This document shows, piece by piece, positions 13,978 to 15,000 of a stretch of DNA of 15,000 nt. The notes beneath the pieces are model-generated. The model saw only the letters and a list, made by a program, of their open reading frames with translations, searched no databases and was not told where the DNA came from. The translations under genes were made by a program, and so were the position numbers. Source of the DNA: Candidatus Sumerlaeota bacterium (GTDB taxonomy: Bacteria; Sumerlaeota; Sumerlaeia; JADFCT01); the NCBI GenBank assembly GCA_017161665.1, contig JADFCT010000041.1, forward strand, positions 1 through 15,000, given 5' to 3'. The number at the start of each line of letters is the position of its first letter. The first letter of the stretch is position 1.

Positions 13978-14165
13978 GGTTCCGAAAATAATAAACAATC
14001 TCAAACCGTCCATAAATTCTATAAATTTTAACAATTTTTATGCAATCGTGAAATCAAATACTGTAGCATAAGAAAAAATCGTTCTTTCTCCAGTCGAAGG
14101 TCGTTGACTTCAAGACGAGTAACAGTAAGGTACCAGCATCTATTGATCGGAAACTGCTTTGATTT
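13978..14165. promoter_or_regulatory. AT-rich spacer after umuC
   Basis: A 188-base gap, sharply more AT-rich than its surroundings around 13985-14100. AAATT/AATTT (14014-14018 and 14024-14028) could form a weak stem before a T-rich stretch, perhaps an inefficient terminator for umuC. TTGACT (14104-14109) with TAAGGT 16 bases on (14126-14131) is a poor promoter candidate for the next gene. Confidence 0.35.
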
Positions 14166-15000
14166 ATGAACAAGTCCATCAAACCACTCATTTTTTTTCT
14201 GGTCCTATCTTTGATCCCAACCCCGGCTTGGGCCAATGGGGGCTCCCCTCTGATGTGGGGCGAGGTTTTTCACCTCTTGCTCGGGAACATGTTCATTGCC
14301 ATCGGAGAGTCGATTGTTCTTTCCCAATTCTTTGGAGTTCCTTGGAAGCGGGCATTTGGCATGATGATCGTCGCGAACTACCTCTCCGCCTGGCTTGCCA
14401 TTCCTGCAATTATCGTACCGTTTAATAATGTCGGCTCCATTCTCACACTCCGCCGTGACTTCTGGATCGCCGTGGGCTTGACCTGGCTCTTCACTTTAGT
14501 GGTGGAGTGGCCCTTTGTCTTCAGGGGTCTAAAAAAGGAAAGTGGTCGTTTCAAGCGAAGCCTAAAAGCTTCTTTGATCGTTCAGACAATCTCCTACCTG
14601 GTCCTCTTTGGATTCTACGGTCCTCTGATGGAAAAATCTCTGGTGACAGAAATGGACTTTGTGTCGCTGGACGAAATGAATGTTCCCGAGAAGGTGGTTC
14701 TTTACTATGCCGATCCGGAGGCTCGATCAGTTCGAAGTCGGCGATTAGACGGCTCCAACGATCGGATGATTGCCGACCTCAGTCAATACCCGGATATTGG
14801 GGAAACTCTGGTCATTCAGGCGCGGGAGGGTGACGAAAAATGGGTGGATCTGACCGCTACTGTCCGGCCCGATTCCGGTGAATCCAAGCAAGTCATTGTT
14901 CGAGAAAAAATTGCGGCGCCACGGGATTGTTTCGGAGGTGATGCGAGTTTTCCAATGCGTAGACAGTTCCCCGCCTGGCGGAATGATGACGAGTCGTGGA
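14166..15000 (+). CDS. Membrane protein with signal peptide and beta-rich tail, cut by the window end
   Basis: An open frame of 278 codons runs off the window without a stop. Residues 1-23 form a signal peptide (MNKSIKPLIFFLVLSLIPT, then PAWA before NGG). Hydrophobic spans follow at about 29-58, 63-87, 98-118 and 134-153, then a polar C-terminal part from 160, where VVLYYADPEARSV and the RRLDGSND stretch look like beta strands of a propeller-type repeat. I do not recognise the family. A GGAA sequence lies about 13 bases before the ATG, and the signal peptide supports this start. GC content is lower than in umuC. Confidence 0.8.
   Translation, partial: MNKSIKPLIFFLVLSLIPTPAWANGGSPLMWGEVFHLLLGNMFIAIGESIVLSQFFGVPWKRAFGMMIVANYLSAWLAIPAIIVPFNNVGSILTLRRDFWIAVGLTWLFTLVVEWPFVFRGLKKESGRFKRSLKASLIVQTISYLVLFGFYGPLMEKSLVTEMDFVSLDEMNVPEKVVLYYADPEARSVRSRRLDGSNDRMIADLSQYPDIGETLVIQAREGDEKWVDLTATVRPDSGESKQVIVREKIAAPRDCFGGDASFPMRRQFPAWRNDDESW

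Overview
The window is a GC-rich bacterial chromosome segment with tightly packed, ordinary-length genes. Hfq, an Hsp70 system without the usual DnaJ, a DUF2723-type membrane glycosyltransferase, UmuDC and unusual degenerate intergenic repeats suggest a diderm (Gram-negative type) bacterium. A sparsely sampled lineage such as the PVC group, Sumerlaeota or Hydrogenedentota fits, but that placement is inference; no rRNA or other phylogenetic marker is present. No tRNA, rRNA, CRISPR array, transposase or phage gene was seen.

Region 1 (about 119-8719, all minus strand, transcribed right to left) is a long co-directional gene train. It starts with a J-domain-like/TPR fusion protein, followed by grpE, dnaK, miaA (its start overlaps the dnaK stop by 4 bases) and hfq. 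After a 209-base gap come an unrecognised 491-aa protein, a small polytopic membrane protein (perhaps MreD-like) and, after another gap, phosphate acetyltransferase (pta). The first five genes join a chaperone module to the miaA-hfq RNA module. The Hsp70 module is unusual: the J-domain's HPD motif reads DPE, and DnaK has changes at positions known to contact or respond to that motif.

Region 2 (8720-8993) is a divergent intergenic region with a candidate promoter for each direction, a GC-rich hairpin and an imperfect direct repeat. Rightward from it lies a 645-aa DUF2723-type integral membrane protein (8994-10931), followed by a terminator-like hairpin.

Region 3 (10932-12226) is a patchwork. 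About 375 bases are rich in palindromes and degenerate repeats. A lower-GC HEAT-like protein gene with a problematic 5' end follows, then a possible 27-codon reading frame.

Region 4 (12227-13977) is a complete umuD-umuC mutagenic polymerase pair, with cleavage site, Ser/Lys dyad, polymerase acidic residues and beta-clamp motif all visible. Region 5 is an AT-rich spacer, then a secreted or membrane protein gene (14166 to the end) that runs out of the window and has four predicted membrane spans and a beta-rich tail.

The most notable observation is the coordinated divergence of the J-protein/DnaK interface. Next is a 20-base direct repeat whose recombination in silico would give the HEAT gene a new in-frame start.
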